Made by a program: the position numbers and the translations under genes. From the NCBI GenBank assembly GCA_037953625.1, contig CM075655.1, positions 72,381,501 through 72,445,500 of the forward strand: DNA of 64,000 nucleotides, read 5' to 3'. Under the pieces are notes generated by a model that saw only the letters and a list, made by a program, of their open reading frames with translations, was not told where the DNA came from and made no database searches. Below, piece by piece: positions 24,725 through 37,000 of the stretch. Every line of letters begins with the position of its first letter. Position 1 is the stretch's first letter. This DNA is from Crotalaria pallida (Eukaryota; Streptophyta; Magnoliopsida; Fabales; Fabaceae).

Positions 24725-27700
24725 AAGTTTGGGGGAATGAATAAAATAAAATTTAAAATTTTTGAGACTTAAATTGTTCTCCCATATTTGGTGTTGGTTT
24801 GTGTCTAGGGTAAAGATAGATGATTATTCTAGGATTAGGATTTTTTTATATTATATATGTAAATACTTGATTTAGGATGATGACTCATTGATTGTATGAC
24901 ACTGTTTTGGATTGAGTTTTAAGTTTTGTTGAGAACTGGTTATTTTGATAAACTGTTTTGGAACAAGCTATTAGTGAACTGACTGTTTAGCCTGTGAGAT
25001 ATCTGAGCCTATACACTTGACAGGGGTATGTCTTTTATATTGAATATTTATTTTGTGATTGAGACCTCTATTTCTTTCATGAGTGTGTTCACTTTTATTT
25101 TGTGTTCTAGAACTTGACCAGTGACCATTTTGAGATGGATAATTGTTTGTATGCATTAAGACGATTAAGGCACCTAGGATTATTTTTCTAGCCTTCAACA
25201 GATTTTTGATAAATATTATCCCTTAGTGACCCACTTTGAGCCTATTGATATATGATTTCTTTGCTACCCTTTTCATAAATGTTATATATTTTTGGTATCC
25301 TTTGAAATGTGAATGGTGCAATTGGGAATATGTTGATTCAGAAAGTGTTGAGCTGAAAATATTAATTCTGATATCTATATCTCTTCCAAAAAAAAAAGAG
25401 AAAAAAATATAAGGAAAAAGAGAAGAGAATAAAGAGAATGGGAATGAAAAAGAATGAAGGGGAATTAAATATTGGAGTTGATATTTGTTATAAAACCAAT
25501 GCTCCATTCATATGTTAAAGGGATTTTGTTTGATTTCATATTTTTAGCCCTTTGTATAATCCTTTGTTTCTTTTATCCCACCTTTCATCTTTAGCCATGG
25601 CCTCGTTACAACCAAAATTAAGACATTTTGATTTTTGCATGTATTCAATAATTTCAGTGGAGATATTGGTCTATGGTCAAGCATATGGTAACACATTGTC
25701 ATTGGATGAACTTGAGTGAATTGTTATAACCCTTGATACACATGAGAGATATACACAGTGAGGTTGAGAGAGTTCACTAGTTCCTACTTCTTTTGGAGTT
25801 TGTTTCTTTAACCAGTTTTTGATGGAAGTTATTGCTTGTGAAGAAAAGTGTATGAGTCTGGAGTCTTAGATTAGGTGTTTGCATATTAATTTAGAAAATG
25901 GTCATGTGTTTTAGAATTTTTATTTTACTTTTGCCTGGGACATGCAAAATGCTAAGTTTGGGGGTGTGATTGGGATCTAAATGTGATGAATTTGGGATCT
26001 AAGTTTGGGGGAGTGGATAAAATAAAAATTAAAATTTTTGAGACTTGAATTGTTCTCCCATATTTGGTGTTGGTTTGTGTCTTGGGTAAAGATAGATGAT
26101 TATTCTAGGATTAGGATTTTTTTATATTATATATGTAAATACTTGATTTAGGATGATGACTCATTGATTGTATGACACTGTTTTGGATTGAGTTTTAAGT
26201 TTTGTTGAGAACTGGTTATTTTGATAAACTGTTTTGGAACAAGTTATTAGTGAACTGACTGTTTAGCCTGTGAGATATTTGAGCCTATACACTTGACAGG
26301 GGTATGTCTTTTATATTGAATATTTATTTTGTGATTGAAACCCCTGTTTCTTTCATGAGTGTGTTCACTTTTATTTTGTGTTCTAGAACTTGACTAGTGA
26401 CCATTTTGAGATGGATAATTGTTTGTATGCATTAAGATGATTAAGGCACCTAGGATTATTTTTCTAGCCTTCAACAGATTTTTGATAAATATTATCCCTT
26501 AGTGACCCACTTTGAGCCTATTGATATATGATTTCTTTGCTACCCTTTTCATAAATGTTATATATTTTTGGTATCCTTTGAAATGTGAATGGTGCAATTG
26601 GGAATATGTTGATTCAGAAAGTGTTGAGCTGAAAATATTAATTCTGATATCTATATCTCTTCCAAAAAAAAAAAGAGAAAAAAATATAAGGAAAAAGAGA
26701 AGAGAATAAAGAGAATGGGAATGAAAAAGAATGAAGGGGAATTAAATATTGGAGTTGATATTTGTTATAAAACCAATGCTCCATTCATATGTTAAACGGA
26801 TTTTGTTTGATTTCATATTTTTAGCCCTTTGTATAATCCTTTGTTTATTTTATCCCACCTTTCATCTTTAGCCATGGCCTCGTTACAACCAAAATTAAGA
26901 CATTTTGATTTTTGCATGTATTCAATAATTTCAGTGGAGATATTGGTCTATGGTCAAGCATATGGTAACACATTGTCATTGGATGAACTTGAGTGAATTG
27001 TTATAACCCTTGATACACATGAGAGATATACACAGTGAGGTTGAGAGAGTTCACTAGTTCCTACTTCTTTTGGAGTTTGTTTCTTTAACCAGTTTTTGAT
27101 GGAAGTTATTGCTTGTGAAGAAAAGTGTATGAGTCTGGAGTCTTAGATTAGGTGTTTGCATATTAATTTAGAAAATGGTCCTGTGTTTTAGAATTTTTAT
27201 TTTACTTTTGCCTGGGACATGCAAAATGCTAAGTTTGGGGGTGTGATTGGGATCTAAATGTGATGAATTTGGGATCTAAGTTTGGGGGAGTGGATAAAAT
27301 AAAAATTAAAATTTTTGAGACTTGAATTGTTCTCCCATATTTGGTGTTGGTTTGTGTCTTGGGTAAAGATAGATGATTATTCTAGGATTAGGATTTTTTT
27401 ATATTATATATGTAAATACTTGATTTAGGATGATGACTCATTGATTGTATGACACTGTTTTGGATTGAGTTTTAAGTTTTGTTGAGAACTGGTTATTTTG
27501 ATAAACTGTTTTGGAACAAGTTATTAGTGAACTGACTGTTTAGCCTGTGAGATATTTGAGCCTATACACTTGACAGGGGTATGTGTTTTATATTGAATAT
27601 TTATTTTGTGATTGAGACCCCTGTTTCTTTCATGAGTGTGTTCACTTTTATTTTGTGTTCTAGAACTTGACCAGTGACCATTTTGAGATTGATAATTGTT

Positions 27701-28512
27701 TGTATGCATTAAGATGATTAAGGCACCTAGGATTATTTTTCTGGCCTTCAACAGATTTTTGATAAATATTATCCCTTAGTGACCCACTTTGAGCCTATTG
27801 ATATATGATTTTTTTGGTACCCTTTTCATAAATGTTATATATTTTTGGTATGCTTTGAATTGTGAATGGTGCAATTGGGAATATGTTGATTCAGAAAGTG
27901 TTGAGCTGAAAATATTAATTGTGATATCTATTTCTCTTCCAAAAAAAAGAGAAAAAAATATAAGGAAAAAGAGAAGAGAATAGAGAGAATGGGAATGAAA
28001 AAGAATGAAGGGGAATTAAATATTGGAGTTGATATTTGTTATAAAACCAATGCTCCATTCATATGTTAAAGGGATGTTGTTTGATTTCATATTTTTAGCC
28101 CTTTGTATAATCCTTTGTTTCTTTTATCCCACCTTTCATCTTTAGCCATGACCTCGTTACAACCAAAATTAAGACCTTTTGATTTTTGCATGTATTCAAT
28201 AATTTCAGTGGAGATATTGGTCTATGGTCAAGCATATGGTAACACATTGTCATTGGATGAACTTGAGTGAATTGTTATAACCCTTGATACACATGAGAGA
28301 TATACACAGTGAGGTTGAGAGAGTTCACTAGTTCCTGCTTCTTTTGGAGTTTGTTTCTTTAACCAGTTTTTGATGGAAGTTATTATTGCTTGTGAAGAAA
28401 AGTGTGAGTCATGAGTCTGGAGTCTTAGATTAGGTGTTTGCATATTCATTTAGAAAATGGTCCCGTGTTTTAGAATTTTTATTTTACTTTTGCCTGGGAC
28501 ATGCAAAATGCT
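24725..28512 (+). repeat. Three tandem copies of a 1.28-kb block, each with a polypurine tract and LTR start
   Basis: Units are 24725-26000, 26001-27277 and 27278-28512 (the last about 40 bp short), nearly identical by eye. Each starts AAGTTTGGGGG. The first two end with the purine tract plus the first bases of the LTR (TGTGATTGGGATCTAA) before the next AAGTTTGGGGG. The block corresponds to the segment between the upstream purine tract and the terminal purine tract of Athila elements (compare 58509-59837). ORFs inside are short and not supported. Confidence 0.88.
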
Positions 28513-28522
28513 AAGTTTGGGG

Positions 28523-29957
28523 TGTGATTGGGATCTAATATGTGATGAATTTGGGAGAGCTTGAGACTTGAATTGGGAAGAAAAAGAGGAAAAAATGAAG
28601 AAAAGTTGATCGTGGCGTCCAGGCGCAGGTCCCACGCGCCCAGGCGCGGGCTGCGGTCAACTGGCCAACAATGGGGTGCATTTGGTTGATTTTTCCAGAC
28701 AGACGCACGCCAAGGCGCAGGAGTTTCACGCCTGGGCGCGCAAAATGCGTGAAAGTGACACTGTTCGCTGTTTTAATCATAACTTGAGCTACGCTTATCC
28801 AAATTAAGCGATCTAGGTATCATTTTAAAGCTAAGGAAACGATCTACAATTTTGTCAGAAATAACCTTGCTCAAATTCGTCCATTTTGGGGGTCAAAATC
28901 AGTGCCGAAGTTTCTGTCAGACACAAATACGGGATTCTAGAAGGATTTTAATGATAAATTCTATTTGTAAATAATATTCTTAGAGATTAGTTTAGTCTAA
29001 TAGGATCTTATCATATTATATTCATATTTAGGATTAGTTTTATTCAGATAATAATCTTATCACATTAGATTGAAAATTAGGTTAGTTTTTATCTATATAA
29101 TAATAGGATTAGGATTCATTCAAAAGAGAAAGCTTTGAAGAGTAGGTAACACGTTTTTAGAGAAAGCAATAGTGAGAGAGCTTTCAGAGGCAAGTTGAAG
29201 AATTGCACTTTGTGATTGGAGATTGGGGTAATTCCATATCTCTCATTATGATTTTCATTATTCTTCTTTTTTCTTTTCTAATTATGTGTAACTAATCTCA
29301 TTTTTGGAAACATGTGGATTTGTATGAAACCTTTGTAGTTTTTGTTTAATGAATTGATGTTTTTCCATTTAAGTATTGTGTTTGATTATGTTTTTATTGT
29401 TCATCATGAATTTGGATCCGTTTATGATTTGGTAATTCTAATTGAATAGGAATATTGAATTAGGATTTAGACCTTTAATCAAACAATTCAATTACATAGG
29501 TATAGGAATATGTTTATGAATTGGATAACCTTCTAATAATTTTGATTGAACATTAATTGGTAAGATTAGGATTTAAAGCTCTCCTTAAGGAATTAAGGGA
29601 GATTAAATTACTAAGAAACATGGTTGACCTAAGGAATTAGGCTGCTTTTACCTTTGCAAAGTTGGTTCAATACTTAGGAAAATCATTGATTCGTTAACAA
29701 TTGCTTTTGGAACCTACAATGAAACATGTACCCAAGTTTTCCCAAATTCTTACATAACCACTTTTTATTTGCGTTTTTGTTTTTCAATTTAATTTAGTTA
29801 AGAATTTTCCAATTAATTTAATTTTAATTTGAATTTCACGTAGTAACTACGACTTAGGTGAGAATTATTTTAATCGATTTTAGTCCTCGTTGGGAACGAC
29901 AACCCACTTCCACTTTATTACTTGTCACGAACTGGTGCACTTGCCAGAACGCCAACA
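28523..29957 (+). repeat. 3' LTR of the Athila-type element
   Basis: It starts TGTGATTGGGATCTAA after the purine tract AAGTTTGGGG (28513-28522) and ends ACGCCAACA. Length is 1435 bp. A block near 28616-28742 holds four copies of a CCTGGGCGC-like motif in either orientation. Confidence 0.85.
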
Positions 29958-30061
29958 TCATTATAATATAATATAAAGGTCTAAGTTCTTTAATAATTTA
30001 ATATTACAAAAAAAATAACTACAAGAATAAAATTATAACACATGAATTTTGGGATGTTACA

Positions 30062-30072
30062 TTTCTCCCCTC
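30062..30072 (-). promoter_or_regulatory. Polypurine tract of the minus-strand gypsy element
   Basis: The minus strand reads GAGGGGAGAAA directly before TGTAACATCCC of the 3' LTR. Confidence 0.75.
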
Positions 30073-32597
30073 GTTGAAAAAAATTTTGTCCTCAAAATTT
30101 CAATTATCAATATTTGAACTCTAGAGACTCTAAGTGTAACATTCAAGTTGCTTCATGTAACTATTTCAAATCTTATCTTACCTACACACGGCAAATTCAA
30201 CTCAAAGTTTGTCTTCAAAAAAAAAATTACATATCCTTACATTTGTAAGTTCAAATCATGCAATAATCATCTAAAAAAAATTCATAATTCAAAAATGAAA
30301 ATAGGTAAAAGTCCAAAATGATTGCAAAAAAATAAAATAAAATTATGCATAAGAACATATCAAATACTTGAGATACATATGGTTCCATATAAATTATTAA
30401 ATGTCATTTGTTCAGTTTTATAGACATCGTTAAATTTAATTTAAAATTTAATATTTCTAATGTCACGTTATGATAACCTCTAGTACAAAAACAATTATTC
30501 GTTCGTTAATGCATTACTGTAAACCTCAAATTCATTTAAAAGGTTTGAAAAATTTAAGATAACATAGTTGTCAATTTCTTCCTAGGCTAAAAAAAAAAAT
30601 TATTTTCACATTCTTGAGGTTTCTTTAAAAAAAAATCAGCACCTAAATGGTAATCACATATCCTAAAAACTTTATGTTATTCAATCAAAACTAACATTTT
30701 CAATCTCTAACGGTACTTAGTATTTATTGTGACCAGTCTCATCAGTCCAAAATATATTGTAAGGTATATCCTCAAGTTCGATCTCAACTTTGTGGTGATC
30801 TTATGTCAACTTAGAAAATTTTACGACGTCTCCCAATTGATCTAAAAAATCATTTATCTGTGGCAAAATGATATTTAGTGTCAACGATCATCTTATTCAA
30901 GTGTCCGTAATCTATTCATTACCTCCTGCTCTAAATTATTTATTTTTCTCAACTAAAAGTAAAAGTACTAAACAAAGTATGTAAAATGTCATTTTTAATA
31001 AATTTATGAGCTAACAAGTTCTCTAGCTAATTGATTCTCGAGATCACTTAAATCTAGTAGTAATATTGGACTAAATTTTGGAATTAAGTCAATGAGAACT
31101 CTAACCTATGTGGCGGCAAGGTACAAATTGGTCTAAAAAAACATTTAAAAAAGTCATGTTCTTTACCTGTCTAATGTAAAATTAAAAATCTAAATGTTCA
31201 ACTAAACACAATAATATAATTAAAGGATAATATTATACAGAGAACACCATGTATAATACAAATAATAATAATTCATATATAATGAAGAGACATAATTTAC
31301 TCTCAACCATCATATAAACAAAATATTAGATTTTGTATATCTACAATATGTTATGAGAAAAACTTAAAGAAGTAAGAACATAATAATATGTTAATCATAT
31401 GACAATAAAACAACATTGAAACAAGACACTTCTAAAAAAAGGGTAAAAAAAATTACACATCTAACTAATAAGACAATTTGATCATAATACATATGAAAAT
31501 AGAGTTTAACGTACGCTAACAAGTAATATAAAATTTATGTAAGTAATTATTTGTGTAATCATTATGTGTCTCGGGAAAAAAAAATTAAAGTATAAATTTC
31601 CTAAAATTGAATTATAGTTACTTTATAAATAACAAAAAATTATAATTCAATATATTAAGAGATACACATGCACGTATTATATCAAAAATAATAAAAAAAA
31701 AACGAAAGTGTTTAACTTTCAAATTATCACTAAAGTTAAAAAGATGTTAACTTTTATAGTATGCATCTAATTGAAAAAATAAAATTAATAGCAAGATAAA
31801 AAAAACTTTTAGAACTTATAATTTCTTTTCTTTTTTCAAACACATGTTGGAAACAAACAAAATAAATATCAATTTACAATCCCATGCTATTCAGCTCAAA
31901 AGTAATTACTTTTCTTTTAGCAAAAATGAATTTCTAGATAACTTATCTACCTATCTATATATCTATCATTATAAGATAAATTCCATTGAAAAAAACTAGA
32001 AGTACAAGGAGTAGTTAAACCAAGAGGAATATAATAGAGTTTTAGAAGACACAATATATAAGAGACTACACAAAGCAACCCCTTTGAAAGTACCTAATAA
32101 CATAAATCAAAACATCTACTCCTCATACATAAATATGAATTATCTTAGCAGCATTAAAAAAAATCAATATTAGAGGGCAGAAAAAACAGGAGATAACTTA
32201 ACCAAGGTGGCATATAATTTCCGATCGCCAAGAACCAATAAAATAGCAAAAATCTCGAAAATGTGATAGCGACAGAAACATTAGCAGCAGTAGTATTTTT
32301 ACTAAGAACAACAGTGTTTTTAACCTATATTTAATTTTTTAAAAAAAATAATAAAGAAACATATTTAAATGTATTCACTAAAATACCTTAAAAATAAAAT
32401 TATACCGATGGCATCAATCAAAACTTTCAATCATAAATATTTCTAAATTGTACCGAAATCCTCAATGAATGATGCAGGGAAATTAATACAACAATAATCC
32501 AATAAAAGAACTTAAGACTCTCAACCTCATGATAAAATTCAAGGTTTAATTAAAATTTTTTTTTCTAACTATCACATGATACTTGCGAACATACATA

Positions 32598-32601
<4 letters not shown>

Positions 32602-32632
<31 letters not shown>
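32602..32632. repeat. (TA)n microsatellite
   Basis: About 15 TA units. Confidence 0.9.
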
Positions 32633-32638
<6 letters not shown>

Positions 32639-32746
32639 TCAATACTTGAGTTTTTAAGATCAATAGCCTCTGATTGAAATATGATCCATCTATATTTACA
32701 GCACTAATAAGTGTTTAGTTTGTATCTGTAAATCCCTTTGATTGCA

Positions 32747-32749
<3 letters not shown>

Positions 32750-32788
<39 letters not shown>
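32750..32788. repeat. (TA)n microsatellite
   Basis: About 19 TA units. Confidence 0.9.
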
Positions 32789-32790
<2 letters not shown>

Positions 32791-33203
32791 TACATTTGCA
32801 AACATTGTCACCCTTATGTATCAAAAGAACATACACCAATTCAATAAAGAATAAGAGTATATGATAGCCTCAAACATGTAACATTGTGTCCGGATCACAA
32901 AGTTACAAAGTAGGATTCTATTTATACTTTACTCTTCAAAATGTACACATAAAAACAAACACTAGTAGCATGTGCCGAACGGATGTAATGACTCTACACC
33001 AGGATACCAATATTGGGGTAGCTAGTCCCAATACCATCTATCCACCAAGTAGCAATACCATCTTTCCAAGTAGCAAAACTCATCACGATTCCTTCCAAAC
33101 CTTGTCATACACATACTAATATCCAAGTTCATGATTCTATCTATTCCCTAAGTGCCCAGTTTATAGTTAATTAATTTATATCATTGTCCGAAGAGAACCG
33201 AAC

Positions 33204-33216
33204 TGCTTTGATACCA
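33204..33216 (-). promoter_or_regulatory. Primer binding site (initiator tRNA-Met type, one mismatch)
   Basis: The minus strand reads TGGTATCAAAGCA, four bases after the LTR end at 33221. The usual plant sequence has TCAGAGC. Confidence 0.75.
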
Positions 33217-33220
33217 AAAA

Positions 33221-34094
33221 TGTAACACCTTAATTCTAATAACAAAATACACAATCCACGGAAGCTTACCAAGTACAATATTCAATAAATAAAAAAAAAT
33301 GTCTCATTAAGACAAATATACATCTCCTTGAACCAAAATAATTGTTAAATAAAATTACATTGAAAATTTTACTTATTCTACGATGACACTGGGCACTAAA
33401 ACTAGAAGGGCATTACAATGCCAACAATCCCCTTTAAACTTAATGTAGACTCCTTAAAAATAATTTACACAAGAAAGCTAATATTATAAACTTGCCTTCT
33501 TCTTGGCGCTTCCCAAAATCTCAATCTGACAACATCAAACCCGAATAGTGAGATAAAAATCTCAATAACACTATTTAGCTTGAAAGTATGTTTGAACTAT
33601 GATATTGTCAGTCGTCACATGTACGAAAAATCTTCATAAAGAAAATAATGAGGGAAATAACATTTAATAATATAACTCATATCTAGTATCATACAATTAT
33701 TAATCACATGAACAAAAATATGACTATCTAATACAATCAATGCAGAACAATCATTAATTGCATCCATGGCCTTTCGGCCTCGAACTCCAACCATTAACTT
33801 TAACTTTTTATCTTGCACACAGCACGCCTGCTGGAGGTGCCTACCCCTTGCCCGGCGCCCCGGGTTTGGATGACTTACACCCGCGTCCGGGTCAGTCCTC
33901 TGAATTATTTGTTGGAGTTCGTTTACCTGTGCCCAGGTCAAACAATAAGTCAAAAGACTCCTCTAAAATAACATTATAACTATTCATATTTGGTGCACAG
34001 AACATTCCCAACCAATGACTTCACTCTTGCACACAGCACGCCTGCTGGAGGTGCCTACCCCTTGCCCGGCGCCTGGGTTCGGATGACTTACACT
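33221..34094 (-). repeat. 5' LTR (partial) of the minus-strand gypsy element
   Basis: Near-identical to 20417-21280 of the solo LTR. It stops at GACTTACACT, where the LARD inserted. In the solo LTR the same site continues into CGCGTCCGAGTC. Confidence 0.85.
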
Positions 34095-37000
34095 TGTAAC
34101 ACCCCGCATTTTTCCCGTACGTGCGTGAACGAATATTATTAAGATAAACCTTGAAGTTATGTTTTACGAAAGATTTTCGGAAAAGTGTTTTATGAGAGAA
34201 AGAGATAAAGCATAAATTTTCAAGGATTTTTATAAACAAAATGTTTTTTTAAATGAAAAGTGAATGATTTTGGTTGATTGGATTTTTAAGAAATGAGTTG
34301 TGTTTTTATTAAGAGGTGATTTTCATTTGAGATGAAATTTTTGGAACTGTATCTTTGAAAATTCGTATCTTTTTAACCGTAACTTGGATTTTTATGATCT
34401 TTATATCAAAACGATCATCTTGAAACATAGATTTTGAAAATGTAATTTTTAGAATTTTCTGGGTTGATTTACAAAAAATTATTTTCAGAGTTAAGAAATA
34501 CGAATTTCGGAAATTGTGTTTTGAAGAAAATAAATCTATTGACTTGGCTTGAAATTTTTATGTGATATGTGCTTGACCTAATATGTGTGTTTGATGTATG
34601 GTGGTTTGCATATGATTTCTTTAGAATTAATTGCATTATGGTGTAAATTGATGATCTTAAGTAAATGTAGTAAGAAAATAAAAAAGTAAAATGTGTGTGT
34701 ATATATGTGAGTGTGTTGTACGTGTATATGTGTATGAGTGTGCTACGGTATGTATGTGTATGAGTGTGTATGTATGAGCCAGGATGTATGAATTCTAGAA
34801 GCTTGTAGGTTAAGGAACTAGTAACCAAATGAACCAAACCATAACCAAACCAAGTAACAAAACCCTAACTATGGCCAACAAGTACTTAAGCCTAGAATGA
34901 CCCCTAAAGCCCTAGCCTCTTATACCTTGTCCCCTTGCATATGATAACATCCACCCATGCAAATATTTGGAAGCCCAAAATTACCCTTTCCAATTGCTCA
35001 TGGCCGAACTACACATAAGGGCAAAAGAGGGAGAGTGAAATTGCCTATAAATTGTGGTGGCCTTAGTTCATTTTCCTTCCACCCAATTCATTTCTTCACA
35101 CCAACACAAAACACACTCTAAGAGACCTATTCAACTCTTAGAGAGAAAAAGAAAAAAAATAGGGAGAGAGAGAGAGGGAGAAGAGGCCGTGAGACTTGAA
35201 GAGGAAGAAGGAGGAGTTCAAGTCCAAACCTAGGAGTTTCTCTTGAAGATCTAAGTGTAGGAAGAGTTAGAGAACCAACCCTCATCTTGGTAGGTGACTT
35301 GAAGAGCTTGGAGAAGATTTTGTAATAGTATAGATTTTCCTTTCTAGTTGTAGATCTTTCTTTTTCTTCTTGCATGTTGTTGTTATGTGTTGATCTTGCT
35401 CGATCAAGGACTTTCAAGGACTAAAAATAATTTGTAATAAGTTAAGCTTATGTTGGATTTTTGGTTAAGGTTTTTCTTGTTAGATCTAATGTTTTTCTAA
35501 CTAAAATCTTAAAGATCTAAAGTAAACTAAGATTTTTGTGAAAACCTAAAATGAATCTCTTTGCATGTTAAGATCTCTTGTTCAAACCGTGATCTAATGT
35601 TTTTCTAATTAAAACTTAAAAGGTCTAAAACTTTGTTTGAGATTTTGTGAAAACTAAAATAAACTTCCTTGCATGTCTATTTTTCTTTCTCTAAATCGTG
35701 ACTCATATGTGTTTATGTGGTGATTTGATAAATAAATCCATGATCTAAGTTTGTTTATTTATAAAGTGAAATTTCTTGGCTTGCATGTTAAATCTTTTGT
35801 TAGATCTTTTTGTTAAACCATGATCTATGTGTGTTTCCATGTTTATTTGTTGAATAAATTCATGATCTAAACTTGAATTGTAAAATGATTTATGTCTTTG
35901 GTCTTGCATGTTAGTTTTGTGATTTATCTTGGTTGATCTAAATGAATGTATGTGTTTGCCTTTGTTTGATCTTTAGTTGCATGTTAATTCTTAAGAGAAA
36001 GATTATGTTTTTCTTTAATATGTGTCTCGGTTTTTAGAGAAAAGAATTAAAGAAACAAGTTTTAAAATGATTTTCAAAGTATAAACATGATTTAATTACG
36101 TGACTATTTTTGTGCATGTTTAGATCTAGTGATTGGTTTGATTTAGTACTTGGTTTTGTGTGTGTTAAATTTTTATGAGGCCATTCGGCCATGTTTGAAA
36201 AATAAGATCTATGTTTTTATTTTGTTAATGCATGTTTGTTTTAAGATTAGATCTAATGATTTTAAACTCATGCATGTCATTTTTTTTAGAAGCTTAAAGT
36301 ATAACTTTGATTTTTATAAAATGATGAACTTGAGGTATATTTTGGTTGATGTGAATAAATAATGTAATGTGTTGTTTTACATGTTTTGATGTGAATGCAT
36401 GACTTTGTATGTTTAAAAAGTGAATCAAAAATCCTTGTTTTAATGCATGTTGACATTCGACCATCCTAGGATTAGGTAGGGATCTATGTTTATCCCTTAT
36501 TTAGGTTGCATGCATGATGAGGTTAATTGAATTTAAGAACTTTAAAAGTACATGCATAAAGTAATTGAATCTAAATGAGAATATGTGTGCATCTTTGAAA
36601 TAGTTTGTGATTCTAATTGTTGCTTTGATTTTGTTTTAAAAATGAAATTAAATTGTTAATTTTTCTCTTGCATGCTCACAGTTTTAGCACTAAAATAAAT
36701 AAAATGATTTCATGATTGTATGTTTTTATGTGTGCATTAAATCTTGCAAAATTGTATGTGTATAATTCGGCCAATATATGTTTAAATGGTAGGAAAATTA
36801 TTTTCATGAAATAACCTTGATGATAGCTATATTCCTAGATGCCTCGTGTTATGTGTTTGAGAAAAGTGATGTGTGTTTCTTTTAATTCTTTTTGGTTTGA
36901 TTTGATGATGCTATGTGTGGGAATGTAAGTGATGTGTGTGTGTCTTCTTTGGTTCTTTTCGGTCTTAGAGAATAAAATGAATAAGTTCATTTAATTATGT

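Larger units (their letters stand above)
22375..29957 (+). mobile_element. Non-autonomous Athila-type Ty3/gypsy element with unknown ORF and triplicated 3' block
   Basis: The layout is a 5'-truncated LTR (22375-23689), a tRNA-Asp-type PBS (23696-23713), one ORF of unknown function (ATG 23779, end 24462), three tandem blocks of about 1.28 kb (24725-28512), and a full 3' LTR (28523-29957). The PBS and the GAGGACAA...AAGTTTGGGGG signature before the 3' block are typical of Athila. No gag, protease, RT or integrase is visible, so mobilisation would need an autonomous partner. It lies in the 3' LTR of the gypsy element at 29958-34094; the left flank and the first 127 bp of the 5' LTR are lost to a deletion at 22374/22375. 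Confidence 0.8.
29958..34094 (-). mobile_element. Coding-empty Ty3/gypsy element, interrupted at both LTRs
   Basis: On the minus strand: a 5' LTR (33221-34094, cut by the insertion at 34095), a tRNA-Met-type PBS (33204-33216), 3.1 kb of AT-rich interior with no gag or pol, a polypurine tract (30062-30072), and the start of the 3' LTR (29958-30061, cut by the Athila insertion). The tail GAGGACAAAATTTT...GAGGGGAGAAA before TGTAACATCCC matches the end of Tekay/Del-type chromovirus interiors. It is non-autonomous. The missing part of the 5' LTR should lie beyond the right edge of the window, after the LARD. Confidence 0.75.

Noticed and set aside
24971..28449. Short minus-strand ORFs recurring three times
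   Set aside because: They recur only because the 1.28-kb block is triplicated, and no coding features are seen.
32886..33119. 77-codon ORF in the gypsy interior
   Set aside because: No gag or pol motif and Ser/Thr-rich chance composition next to the PBS.
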